This document shows, piece after piece, positions 42,835-51,858 of a DNA stretch of 64,000 nucleotides (positions within the stretch are counted from its first letter, which is position 1; the number at the start of each line of letters is the position of its first letter). A model generated the notes under the pieces. It made no database searches. It was given only the letters and a program-made list of their open reading frames with translations, and was not told the origin of the DNA. Made by a program: the position numbers and the translations under genes. The stretch is taken from the NCBI GenBank assembly GCA_902461565.1, contig CABPYL010000003.1:1-64000 (forward strand), given 5' to 3'. This stretch comes from an uncultured Porphyromonadaceae bacterium. GTDB taxonomy: Bacteria > Bacteroidota > Bacteroidia > Bacteroidales > Muribaculaceae.

Positions 42835-44259
42835 ATGACCGAGATTAACCGACAAAGGATAAAATACTGTATCGCCGACTATCTTACGGCGAATATCGGT
42901 TTCTGCCTGTTCGACATAGGCAGATTTTACCTTATACCCGCGCAGTTGCGTCCGGAATCGGTCGGTACATTCCTCTGCGACCCGGCACTTGTCTTAGAGC
43001 AGATTTTCGTGCCGGTGCTAATGATACTGTTTCTTGCACTCTTAGGTTCGTACAATCGTTCCAACACACTGTACAAGTCGCGTCTGGACGAAACTGCGAC
43101 AGCCTTCACTGCGTCGCTCGGCTGCATGCTGGCGGTGTTCTTCGTCGCCCTCATAAACGACGGCATACCAGAACGAGTAACGAACTACGAGCTGATGACA
43201 CTACTGTTGGCATGCCTTTTCGTGCCAACGGTTATTGTGCGTATGTTCATCCTCAGCGGCAATTCGCGCAGGATACGCGAGGGACGATACCTTCTGGACA
43301 CGTATATTATCGGCGCATCGCCCGAAAACAAGGGCAAACTTGAAAAAATAATGCGTTCGTCGGCTCGTTCCGGACTCAGACTGTGCGGCATTGTAGATGC
43401 AGACGGTACTCTGAAAACAGATACCTTCGCCGGATTGCCTGTGCACCGTACCGACGATGTGGCCGCAGAATGCCGCAGACTGGACGCACAGGCTGTGGTG
43501 GTTCTTCCGTCGTCGCGCGGCCTCGGCCACACCGCCGACATTATAAACAAACTCTACCCCCTCGAAAAACCGCTGTACGTTACACCCGACCTGCACGGAT
43601 TGCTTACAATACGTCCGAGAGTATCGTCGGTGGTGAACGAACCGGTTGTCGATATCACCAATGCACGCATCTCTCCCGCAGCCGAAAATTTCAAGCGTCT
43701 GGCGGATATCGTTTTTTCCTCGATAGCCCTTGTGTTGCTTTCCCCGCTTTTAGCAGCATTAGCTGTAGCAGTGAAAATGGACTCCAAAGGACCTGTGATA
43801 TACCGACAGCGCCGCATAGGCTATCACAAACGCCCGTTCATGATCAACAAGTTCCGCACCATGCGTAACGATGCCGAGGCCAACGGCCCGGCGCTGGCAA
43901 CGGAAAACGACCCACGCATAACGCGCCTGGGCCACGTCCTGCGCAAATACCGTCTGGACGAGCTTCCGCAGTTCTGGAACGTGCTTATCGGCGAGATGTC
44001 GCTGGTGGGTCCACGTCCCGAGCGCGAGCATTATATACGGCAAATTGTGGAGCGACATCCCGCATATAGTCTCATACACCAGGTACGCCCCGGCATAACA
44101 TCGTGGGGCATGGTGAAATACGGCTATGCCTCTAACGTAGACCAGATGCTCGAGCGCCTGGAATACGATTTGCTGTATATAGAGAACGTATCGTTCGGTC
44201 TTGATGTAAAAATATTGTTTTATACCGTAAGTACAGTCCTCACAGGGAAAGGTTTGTAA
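42835..44259 (+). CDS. Polyprenyl-phosphate sugar phosphotransferase (exopolysaccharide initiation)
   Basis: The 474-residue protein has four N-terminal transmembrane helices, a CoA-binding-like Rossmann part at about 155-240 and a C-terminal bacterial sugar transferase domain. That domain shows KRLADIVFSSIALVLLSPL, KFRTMRNDAEANG, the DELPQFWNVL motif and MSLVGPRPE. Such WcaJ/EpsL-type enzymes start capsule or exopolysaccharide repeat units on undecaprenyl phosphate. No other glycan assembly genes are next to it, so the final product is unknown. It lies directly before the ClC gene with no gap. Confidence 0.9.
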   Translation: MTEINRQRIKYCIADYLTANIGFCLFDIGRFYLIPAQLRPESVGTFLCDPALVLEQIFVPVLMILFLALLGSYNRSNTLYKSRLDETATAFTASLGCMLAVFFVALINDGIPERVTNYELMTLLLACLFVPTVIVRMFILSGNSRRIREGRYLLDTYIIGASPENKGKLEKIMRSSARSGLRLCGIVDADGTLKTDTFAGLPVHRTDDVAAECRRLDAQAVVVLPSSRGLGHTADIINKLYPLEKPLYVTPDLHGLLTIRPRVSSVVNEPVVDITNARISPAAENFKRLADIVFSSIALVLLSPLLAALAVAVKMDSKGPVIYRQRRIGYHKRPFMINKFRTMRNDAEANGPALATENDPRITRLGHVLRKYRLDELPQFWNVLIGEMSLVGPRPEREHYIRQIVERHPAYSLIHQVRPGITSWGMVKYGYASNVDQMLERLEYDLLYIENVSFGLDVKILFYTVSTVLTGKGL

Positions 44260-46059
44260 ATGACAGAAGACGATTTCATACCCGAGAATTCAAGCACGCT
44301 TTTTCTGCGTTTCAATCTGTGGCGCGAAAAGCATATCAACGAAAAGACCTTCGTGCTTTTCCTGGCACTTATTGTAGGTATCTGTAGCGGCGTAGCGGCA
44401 ATTGTGCTCAAATTTCTGATTCACACGATATCCGAGACACTCACAGCAACAGTCAACCCCGAAAAAGCCAACCTGCTCTATATCCTTTTGCCGTCGATAG
44501 GTGTGGTGATAACGGCACTGTATGTGCGCTATATCGTGCGCGACGATATCAGCCACGGCGTTACGCGTGTTCTGTATGCCATATCGCAGAACAAGAGCCG
44601 GTTAAAAAAGCACAACATATACACATCCGTACTTGCCAGTTCGGTAACCATAGGCTTCGGCGGATCTGTCGGAGCCGAAGGCCCGATTGTGTATACCGGG
44701 GCAGCCATAGGCTCTAACCTCGGCCGTGTATTCCGCATGTCGCCGCGAATTCTTATGATTCTTGTCGGCTGTGGTGCGGCAGCAGGCATAGCTGGCATTT
44801 TCAAGGCTCCTATCGCAGGCATGCTGTTCACCCTCGAGGTGCTGATGCTCGACCTCAATGCCGTTTCCGTAATGCCGTTGCTGATAGCATCCATCACCAG
44901 CACTACACTTGCCTACGTATACACCGGCTACGAGTTCGAATTCTTCTTCGCGCAGACCGAAGATTTCTATACCTCGCGCATCCCTTATGTTATAATGCTT
45001 GGCATCCTGTGCGGTTTCTCGTCGCTGTATTTCACCAAGGTCATGAACATGATGGAGAATTTCTTCCGTCGCTTCAAAAACCCGTGGGTACGCACATGTA
45101 TAGGCTGTGCGATACTGTCGGCCCTGGTGTTTTTCTTCCCGCCCCTCTATGGCGAAGGTTACGGTGCAATCACCGGACTGCTCAACGGCGACACCTCGTC
45201 CATTGTAAACGGCTCCATTTTCTACGGCGACCGCGACTCGTTCTGGTTTCTGATACTGTTCATAGCGCTGGTACTCCTCACAAAGGCCTTCGCGACCTCG
45301 TCGACCAACGGCGCCGGCGGTGTCGGCGGAACTTTCGCGCCATCGCTGTATGTAGGATGCTTCACCGGTTTCCTTTTCGCCTTTCTTGCCAACCACTTAG
45401 GCTGGGTGGAGCTGTCCACCAAGAATTTCGCCCTTATGGGCATGGCCGGCGTTATGAGCGGTGTAATGCACGCACCGCTGATGGCAATCTTCCTTACGGC
45501 TGAACTCACCGGCGGTTACGACCTATTCCTGCCACTGCTTATTGTAAGCACCATATCATACGGCACAATAAAGGTTTTCGAGCCATACTCCATATATACC
45601 ATGCGTCTTGCCAAACGCGGGGAACTGCTAACACACGAAAAAGACAAATCCGTACTTACATTACTGAAAATCAACAATTTCATTGAAAAAGATTTTCTTC
45701 CCGTCAAGCCAGAGATGTCGCTCAAGGAACTTGTGGACACAATAGCCCAGAGCAAACGCAACCTGTTTCCGGTACTCAACGAAAACGGCGAACTTGTAGG
45801 CGTTGTACTGCTGGATGAGATAAGGAATATAATGTTTCGCCCCGACCTTTACCGACGCATGCACGTAAACTCGATAATGTCGATTCCTCCGGCAAAGATA
45901 GAGGCTGGCATGAGTATGGACAAGGTAATGAAAACATTCGACCGTACAGGAGCATGGAACCTTCCGGTGATAGAAAACGGCAAATACGTAGGCTTCGTTT
46001 CCAAGAGCAAGATTTTCAACTCCTACCGCGCCGTACTGCGCCACTATTGCGACGACTGA
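44260..46059 (+). CDS. ClC-family chloride channel/antiporter with CBS domains
   Basis: The 599-residue membrane protein has the ClC selectivity motifs GFGGSVGAEGP (with the gating glutamate in GAEGP) and GAGGVGGTFAPSLYVG, and about ten to twelve helices. Two CBS domains occupy about 455-590 (LPVKPEMSLKELVDTIAQ; MSIPPAKIEAGMSMDKVM). It should move chloride, perhaps in exchange for protons; the proton glutamate of antiporters cannot be placed with certainty by eye. Its ATG directly follows the stop of the sugar transferase gene. Confidence 0.92.
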   Translation: MTEDDFIPENSSTLFLRFNLWREKHINEKTFVLFLALIVGICSGVAAIVLKFLIHTISETLTATVNPEKANLLYILLPSIGVVITALYVRYIVRDDISHGVTRVLYAISQNKSRLKKHNIYTSVLASSVTIGFGGSVGAEGPIVYTGAAIGSNLGRVFRMSPRILMILVGCGAAAGIAGIFKAPIAGMLFTLEVLMLDLNAVSVMPLLIASITSTTLAYVYTGYEFEFFFAQTEDFYTSRIPYVIMLGILCGFSSLYFTKVMNMMENFFRRFKNPWVRTCIGCAILSALVFFFPPLYGEGYGAITGLLNGDTSSIVNGSIFYGDRDSFWFLILFIALVLLTKAFATSSTNGAGGVGGTFAPSLYVGCFTGFLFAFLANHLGWVELSTKNFALMGMAGVMSGVMHAPLMAIFLTAELTGGYDLFLPLLIVSTISYGTIKVFEPYSIYTMRLAKRGELLTHEKDKSVLTLLKINNFIEKDFLPVKPEMSLKELVDTIAQSKRNLFPVLNENGELVGVVLLDEIRNIMFRPDLYRRMHVNSIMSIPPAKIEAGMSMDKVMKTFDRTGAWNLPVIENGKYVGFVSKSKIFNSYRAVLRHYCDD

Positions 46060-46095
46060 CGCAATAAAGCGGGGGTGGTAGCGTTAATAATGTTG

Positions 46096-46818
46096 ATGAA
46101 GTTTTTAAGAACAGTAATTCTTGCTATCGTAGGTCTGGCCGCCGCCATGCCCGTTTTTTCGCGTACTTTCAACGACGAACTTCAGAACCGTCCGTACGCC
46201 GACATGCGCAAATGGCACCTCGGTTTCTCGGTTGGCATGTACACCAGCGACCTTCTGATGACTCACAACGGCTTCATCACCGACAACGGCCAGCAATGGA
46301 GGCTCGAGCAACCGTCGTATCAGCCCGGTTTCTGCGTAAACGGCTTGTTCGACCTGCGCATGAACAACTATTTCTCGCTACGGTTTTCGCCCGGCCTGTA
46401 TTTTGGCAGCCGAGGCGTTGAAATGCGCGAGATACAGGGCGAGCTAAAGGACAAGCAGACAGTGAAATCCACCTTTATCGTCGCGCCTATCGACGTAAAA
46501 TTCGCAGCAATGCGCTACCGCAACTCCCGCCCATATGTTACGGCCGGAGTGATGCCGGCTTTCGACGTAGCCAAGAAACGCAGCGACGATATCCTACAGC
46601 TGAAAAGCACCGACTGCTACCTGACAGTCGGTTTTGGCTGCGATTTCTATCTGCCTTATTTCAAATTCATTCCGGAAATAAAGTTCTGCTTCGGTCTGTC
46701 CGACATACTTGTACACGACCGTCCCGACCTTACCGACAATCCCGACAAATTCAAATACACACAATCGTTGAAGAAGGCAACCTCCAACATGATTGTGCTT
46801 ACCTTCTATTTTGAATGA
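46096..46818 (+). CDS. porT: Type IX secretion protein PorT
   Basis: From ATG 46096 the product is 240 residues with a signal peptide (MKFLRTVILAIVGLAAAMPVFS). The beta-barrel has family features: FSLRFSPGLYFGSRG, RPYVTAGVMPAFDVAKK, VGFGCDFYLPYFKFIPEIKF, FCFGLSDILVHDRPDLTDN, ending VLTFYFE. PorT is an outer membrane protein needed for T9SS function. ATG 46090 is equally possible. It precedes porP by 4 bp and opens the T9SS cluster. Confidence 0.85.
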   Translation: MKFLRTVILAIVGLAAAMPVFSRTFNDELQNRPYADMRKWHLGFSVGMYTSDLLMTHNGFITDNGQQWRLEQPSYQPGFCVNGLFDLRMNNYFSLRFSPGLYFGSRGVEMREIQGELKDKQTVKSTFIVAPIDVKFAAMRYRNSRPYVTAGVMPAFDVAKKRSDDILQLKSTDCYLTVGFGCDFYLPYFKFIPEIKFCFGLSDILVHDRPDLTDNPDKFKYTQSLKKATSNMIVLTFYFE

Positions 46819-46822
46819 CCCG

Positions 46823-47818
46823 ATGAAAAGCACAATCCTGAGAATAATTGCCTTAATCGTCCTGTCAGTGGTCTCAGTCGCAGCCTTCGGACAGACAGAT
46901 CCCAACCTGAGCCAGTATTACGCTGCCCCGACGCTCTACAACCCATCGGCCACCGGCAGCACCGACTTTCTGCGCATCCGTGGCGGCGGCCGCCTGCAAT
47001 GGGTTGGCATTGACAATGCCCCGCAGTCGTTCATGGGTGCGGCCGACATGCCTTTCAAACTTGGCAAACAGCGTATAGGTGTCGGCGCTACCATGATACA
47101 GGAAAGCATGGGTCTCTATTCCTCGCTTGGCCTGAATGCACAGGTGTCGTACAAACTGCGCAAATGGGGCGGACAATGGAGCATAGGCCTTGGCATAGGC
47201 TTCTACGACCAAGGTTTCAAAGGTTCCGAAGTATACCTGCCCGGCGACGACGATTACCACCAGACATCCGACGAGGCCATCCCCACCACAGATATTCACG
47301 GCACAGCACTCGACCTCAGCGCAGGTCTATGGTACGAACATACGAAGTTCTACGCCGGTCTGTCGGCCACTCACCTCAACTCTCCCACAATAACTCTCAA
47401 CGCCGAAAGCGCCGGCGGAGGTTCCGAAACATCAGGCGACCGCAAATATCAGTTCAAGGCCGACCGCACCCTATATTTCGTCGCCGGAAGCAATATTCCG
47501 ATAAAAAACACGTTAATAGAGATATTGCCCTCCGTCCTGGTACGAAGTAACTTCACCTTCACCACCGGCGAACTCACTGCCCGCGTGAGACTGCGCAAAT
47601 TCCTGAGCTTTGGTTTGGGATACCGATGGGACGATGCTGTAATTGCCACCATAGGCGCCGAAATAAAGAATTTCTATGTCGGTTACAGCTATGACTACGC
47701 CACATCGGCTATACACAGCGCATCATCCGGCAGCCACGAGTTTTTCGTTGGCTACAGCATGAAGTTAGATCTGAGCGACAAGAACAAGAACCGCCACAAA
47801 AGTGTGCGCATAATGTAA
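46823..47818 (+). CDS. porP: PorP/SprF-family T9SS outer membrane protein
   Basis: From ATG 46823 the product is 331 residues with a signal peptide (ending VAAFGQ). The PorP/SprF family N-terminus is present (QTDPNLSQYYAAPTLYNPSATG), followed by a barrel with IGVGATMIQESMG and YVGYSYDYATSAI. PorP-type proteins work with the GldKLMN ring-and-motor in secretion or cell-surface anchoring. It is followed 40 bp later by gldK, as in the porPKLMN order of Porphyromonas. Confidence 0.9.
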   Translation: MKSTILRIIALIVLSVVSVAAFGQTDPNLSQYYAAPTLYNPSATGSTDFLRIRGGGRLQWVGIDNAPQSFMGAADMPFKLGKQRIGVGATMIQESMGLYSSLGLNAQVSYKLRKWGGQWSIGLGIGFYDQGFKGSEVYLPGDDDYHQTSDEAIPTTDIHGTALDLSAGLWYEHTKFYAGLSATHLNSPTITLNAESAGGGSETSGDRKYQFKADRTLYFVAGSNIPIKNTLIEILPSVLVRSNFTFTTGELTARVRLRKFLSFGLGYRWDDAVIATIGAEIKNFYVGYSYDYATSAIHSASSGSHEFFVGYSMKLDLSDKNKNRHKSVRIM

Positions 47819-47858
47819 ACCTTTCAATAAAGTAACAAATACTTCCGTACTCGATAAT

Positions 47859-49304
47859 ATGATGAAAACAAGCCAAATATTGCTTCCCGTAGCAGCCGCA
47901 GCGCTCCTTGCCTCGTGCGCGGGAGGTGCCCGCAGCTCCGCAGGCGGCGAAGTTACAGGCGTGGGAGGCACCGCATGGGCCGAACCCACTCCATACGGCA
48001 TGGTCTTAGTAGACCGCGGCAGCATGAAGATGGGAGTCGGCAAAGCCGATTCTCTCTGGAACCTGCAGGCCAATGCCCGCGGTATGTCGGTAGACGGTTT
48101 CTGGATGGACGAAACGGAGATTACCAACGGCAAGTACAAACAGTTCGTATTCTGGGTGCGCGACAGCATTATCCGCGAACGTCTCGCAGATCCTGCCTTT
48201 GGCGGCAACGAGGACTTCAAGATCGAGGAAGACCGTGAAGGCAATCCCGTGAAGCCTCACCTCAACTGGAACAAGCCCATACCCTGGCGCAATCCCAACG
48301 AGGACGAACAGCGCGCCATAGAGAGCGTGTACCGCACAAATCCGATTACGGGCGTGCGCGAGCTCGACGCCGCACAAATGAACTACCGCTACGAGATATA
48401 CAACCAGACCGAGGCATCACGCCGCCGCAACCGTCTGGATCCGAGACGCCGCGAGTACAACACCGACAAGCCCGTACCCACCGATGTTCCGCAGATTTCC
48501 AAGGATACGGCCTATATAAACGAAGAAGGCGAGATTATCCGCGAGACGATATCGCGCGGTCTCACCGGCGAATACGACTTCCTGAACACATACATTGTTA
48601 ATGTATATCCCGACACAACCGCCTGGGTGAACGATTTCGAGAACTCCTACAACGAGCCATACGTGCGCATGTACTTCGCTCACGGCGGCTACAACGAATA
48701 TCCCGTTGTGGGTGTCAGCTGGGAACAGGCAAACGCCTTCGCAAACTGGCGAACCGACTATCTGCGCCGCTCGCTCGGCAAAGAGGGCATATATGTGGAG
48801 CCCTACCGACTCCCGACCGAAGCCGAATGGGAATACGCCGCACGTGCCGGCATTGACGAGAACATGTATCCGTGGGACGGCGACCTTACCATGAGCGACG
48901 ACCGCGGCTGCTTCTACGCCAACTTCAAGCCCCAGGAAGGCAATTATGTGAAAGACGGACACGTGATAACATCGCGCGTAGGAACATATGCGCCCAACGA
49001 CTTCGGCCTCTACGACATGGCCGGCAACGTGAGCGAATGGACGTCCACCGCATTCACCGAAAGCGTCGGACGTCTTACCGGCGACCTCAACCCCGAATAC
49101 CGATACGACGCGGCAGTAGAGGACCCATACAAGATGAAACGCAAGATTATCCGCGGCGGTTCGTGGAAGGACGTGGCGCACAACGTCCGTTCCGACCTAC
49201 GTATGTGGGAATATCAGAACGAACAGCGCTCGTACATCGGTTTCCGATGTGTACGCACCCAGATAGGCTTCGCCAAGGGACAGAAACAGAACAAGAAAAA
49301 ATAA
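47859..49304 (+). CDS. gldK: Gliding/T9SS lipoprotein GldK (PorK)
   Basis: GldK forms the periplasmic ring of the T9SS together with GldN. The 481-residue protein has a lipoprotein signal ending at Cys20 (LLASC). A formylglycine-generating-enzyme-like domain follows (MDETEITNGKYKQFVFWV, PVVGVSWEQANAFANWR, LPTEAEWEYAARAG, LYDMAGNVSEWT, RGGSWKD, YIGFRCVR). This fold is used structurally in GldK and not as an enzyme. It is first of the contiguous gldK-gldL-gldM-gldN set. Confidence 0.95.
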   Translation: MMKTSQILLPVAAAALLASCAGGARSSAGGEVTGVGGTAWAEPTPYGMVLVDRGSMKMGVGKADSLWNLQANARGMSVDGFWMDETEITNGKYKQFVFWVRDSIIRERLADPAFGGNEDFKIEEDREGNPVKPHLNWNKPIPWRNPNEDEQRAIESVYRTNPITGVRELDAAQMNYRYEIYNQTEASRRRNRLDPRRREYNTDKPVPTDVPQISKDTAYINEEGEIIRETISRGLTGEYDFLNTYIVNVYPDTTAWVNDFENSYNEPYVRMYFAHGGYNEYPVVGVSWEQANAFANWRTDYLRRSLGKEGIYVEPYRLPTEAEWEYAARAGIDENMYPWDGDLTMSDDRGCFYANFKPQEGNYVKDGHVITSRVGTYAPNDFGLYDMAGNVSEWTSTAFTESVGRLTGDLNPEYRYDAAVEDPYKMKRKIIRGGSWKDVAHNVRSDLRMWEYQNEQRSYIGFRCVRTQIGFAKGQKQNKKK

Positions 49305-49325
49305 TACCCCAAATATCCGAGAACA

Positions 49326-50255
49326 ATGACAAAATACCAAGTATATAAGAATGTCATAAGCCAGTTTATCAGCAGCGAAAAAGGACAGCGATTCTTCAAT
49401 TTCGCGTACTCCATCGGTGCCGCTATCGTTATCTGGGGCGCGCTGTTCAAGATTCTGCATCTGCCCGGCGGTAATGCCCTGCTCTCCATCGGTATGGGTA
49501 CCGAGGTACTCATGTTCGTACTGACAGCATTCGACCGTCCGCCGAAAGAATATAACTGGGAGGACGTTTTTCCAGCCCTGCGCGACAAGAACGCTCCCGG
49601 CATAACCGGCAGCATGGGCGCCGGCGGCGTATACGCAGCTGGTGGCAACGCCGTTTACGCAGGCGACACAAACGCTGTGACAAACGCTCCTGTGATGCCT
49701 GCAGCCGACGTGGCCACAGCATCGCAGCAATACCTCGAGCAGCTTAACACCCTCACCGAGGAAATGCAGCAGCTGAAGAACACCACCGCCGCCCTCAACG
49801 AGGTATCCTCGGTACTTCTCGAAAGCTACCGCATCATCACCGAGAACAGCACCAATATCGGCGAGAGCGCCAAAGGCTATGTAGACCAGATGCAGACGCT
49901 CCACCACAACCTCGGGGGTCTCAACGCTATATACGAACTGCAGCTGCGCAGCGTGTCGGGACAGATCGACGCCATCGACCGTGTGAACCGCGGCATCAAG
50001 GACATACGCGACATGTACGAAAAGAGCGCCAACCAGAGCGCACGCTACTGCGAGGAAACCGAGAAGATGGCGCGCTACATGCAGCAGCTCAACTCGATAT
50101 ACGAACGCATGATATCGGCTATGACAGTGAACATGTACCGCCCGGCCATGACACCGCCCGACATCAACGGCATGCCCGTTTCGCCAGATTTCCACACTGC
50201 GACCGAACAGCACGAGCCTCAGCCCCACAAACAAGACAACTCCACAACCCTTTAA
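49326..50255 (+). CDS. gldL: T9SS inner membrane motor protein GldL (PorL)
   Basis: GldL and GldM form the proton-driven motor that powers type IX secretion and gliding. The 309-residue protein has two transmembrane helices near the N-terminus (about 19-40 and 55-75, FAYSIGAAIVIWGALFKILHL and LLSIGMGTEVLMFVLTAF), the second with the conserved Glu. A cytoplasmic helical domain follows at about 125-275. It lies 21 bp after gldK and 9 bp before gldM. Confidence 0.95.
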   Translation: MTKYQVYKNVISQFISSEKGQRFFNFAYSIGAAIVIWGALFKILHLPGGNALLSIGMGTEVLMFVLTAFDRPPKEYNWEDVFPALRDKNAPGITGSMGAGGVYAAGGNAVYAGDTNAVTNAPVMPAADVATASQQYLEQLNTLTEEMQQLKNTTAALNEVSSVLLESYRIITENSTNIGESAKGYVDQMQTLHHNLGGLNAIYELQLRSVSGQIDAIDRVNRGIKDIRDMYEKSANQSARYCEETEKMARYMQQLNSIYERMISAMTVNMYRPAMTPPDINGMPVSPDFHTATEQHEPQPHKQDNSTTL

Positions 50256-50264
50256 CAAGCAGCG

Positions 50265-51830
50265 ATGGGAGCAAACAACAACAGGCTTTCACCCCGTCAG
50301 AAGATGATCAATCTGATGTACATCGTTCTGACGGCGATGCTTGCGCTCAACGTGAGCAGCGATGTTCTGGACGGCTTCACACAGGTACACCAGGGCCTCA
50401 ACCGCTCGAACGCCAATTATGACCAGCGTAACCGCACTATATACGGGCAGCTGGAATCGCTGGCGGAACAGAACCCCGGTAAAGCGCAGACTTGGCTGGA
50501 CAAGGCCTCGGACGTACGCCGCACAACCACAGGGCTGTACAATTACATCGATTCCCTGAAGCATCTCATAGTAGAGAAGGCCGACGGCAAAGACGGAGAC
50601 CCCGACAACATCCTGAACCGCGACGACCTTGAGTCCGCAGCCGTGGTAATGCTTTCGCCCACCAATCCGCGCGGCAAGAACCTGCGCGAACGCATCGACG
50701 AGTACCGCGAATATATTTCGGCATTAATTCCGGACACCACCAAAAGCAACAACATAGCCGAGGCGCTGTCCACAGCCGACATTACCCGTACCGGCACCCT
50801 GACGCCATCCACGTGGGAGGAAGCCAAGTTCGACCAGCAGCCAGTCGTGGCCGCGATAACCATCCTTACCAAACTGCAGAGCGACGTTCTGTATGCCGAG
50901 GGCGAGGCTCTGGCATCGCTGCTCTCGCAGGTAGATGCCGGCGATGTGCGCGTTAACGAGCTCAACGCGTTCGTAATACCCCAGTCGCGTCTCGTCATGC
51001 GCGGCAGCAAATATTCGGCCAACATAGTCCTCGCCGCCGTGGATACCACCCAGCGCCCGCAGGTATTTATTGATGGCAAACCGCTTAGCAACAGTTCCGG
51101 CCTTTATGAGGTAGGAACAGGCGCCACAGGCGACTTCAAATACAAAGGATGGCTCGAGGTGAGCCACGGCGACGGTTCCAGCACACGCCACGAATTTGAA
51201 TCGGCGTACACTGTAATCGAGCCTATGGCGACGGTATCGGCCACGATGATGAACGTGCTCTATGCCGGCATCGACAACCCCGTCAGCATCTCAGTGCCCG
51301 GCGTAGCTATGGGCAACATATCCGCCACCATGACAAACGGCACCCTTACACGCAATGGCGACAATTGGGTCGCCAGACCAGCCAAAGTAGGCGACAACGC
51401 CGTTGTAACCGTAACAGCCAACATGGATGGACGCCCCGTACAGATGGCAGCAACCACGTTCCGCGTGCGCAAGCTACCCGATCCCACTCCTTTCATTGCC
51501 TACAAAGACGCCAACGGCACTCCCGAACACTACCGCGGCGGAAAACCTTTCAAGAAAGCCCTTCTGCTGGCAGCCGACGGTCTCGAGGCCGCTATCGACG
51601 ATGGCCTGCTCGACACTCCCTTCCAGGTGGAAGGCTTCGAGACGGTGTTCTTCGATTCGTCGGGCAACGCCATGCCCGAAGTGAGCCAGGGCGCATCGTT
51701 CTCGCCACGCCAGAAACAGCAGTTCCAGCGCTTGTCGCGCGGCAAACGGTTCTATATAAGCCGTATCCGCGCCAAAGGACCCGACGGCACCACCCGCGAG
51801 CTATCGCCAATGGAAGTTATAATCAACTAA
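50265..51830 (+). CDS. gldM: T9SS motor/periplasmic stalk protein GldM (PorM)
   Basis: The 521-residue protein has a short cytoplasmic N-terminus, one transmembrane helix (about 15-36, MINLMYIVLTAMLALNVSSD), then a helical bundle and periplasmic Ig-like domains of the GldM type (FVIPQSRLVMRGSKYSANI, FRVRKLPDPTPFIAYKD, ELSPMEVIIN at the end). It transmits motor movement to the GldK-GldN ring. Length is as usual. Confidence 0.95.
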   Translation: MGANNNRLSPRQKMINLMYIVLTAMLALNVSSDVLDGFTQVHQGLNRSNANYDQRNRTIYGQLESLAEQNPGKAQTWLDKASDVRRTTTGLYNYIDSLKHLIVEKADGKDGDPDNILNRDDLESAAVVMLSPTNPRGKNLRERIDEYREYISALIPDTTKSNNIAEALSTADITRTGTLTPSTWEEAKFDQQPVVAAITILTKLQSDVLYAEGEALASLLSQVDAGDVRVNELNAFVIPQSRLVMRGSKYSANIVLAAVDTTQRPQVFIDGKPLSNSSGLYEVGTGATGDFKYKGWLEVSHGDGSSTRHEFESAYTVIEPMATVSATMMNVLYAGIDNPVSISVPGVAMGNISATMTNGTLTRNGDNWVARPAKVGDNAVVTVTANMDGRPVQMAATTFRVRKLPDPTPFIAYKDANGTPEHYRGGKPFKKALLLAADGLEAAIDDGLLDTPFQVEGFETVFFDSSGNAMPEVSQGASFSPRQKQQFQRLSRGKRFYISRIRAKGPDGTTRELSPMEVIIN

Positions 51831-51858
51831 GTATCATCCAATCTTTTCACGGAAGACC

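Noticed and set aside
49197..50258. 353-codon open frame opposite gldK/gldL
   Set aside because: It is antisense to confirmed T9SS genes and its translation reads as low-complexity shadow sequence without domains.
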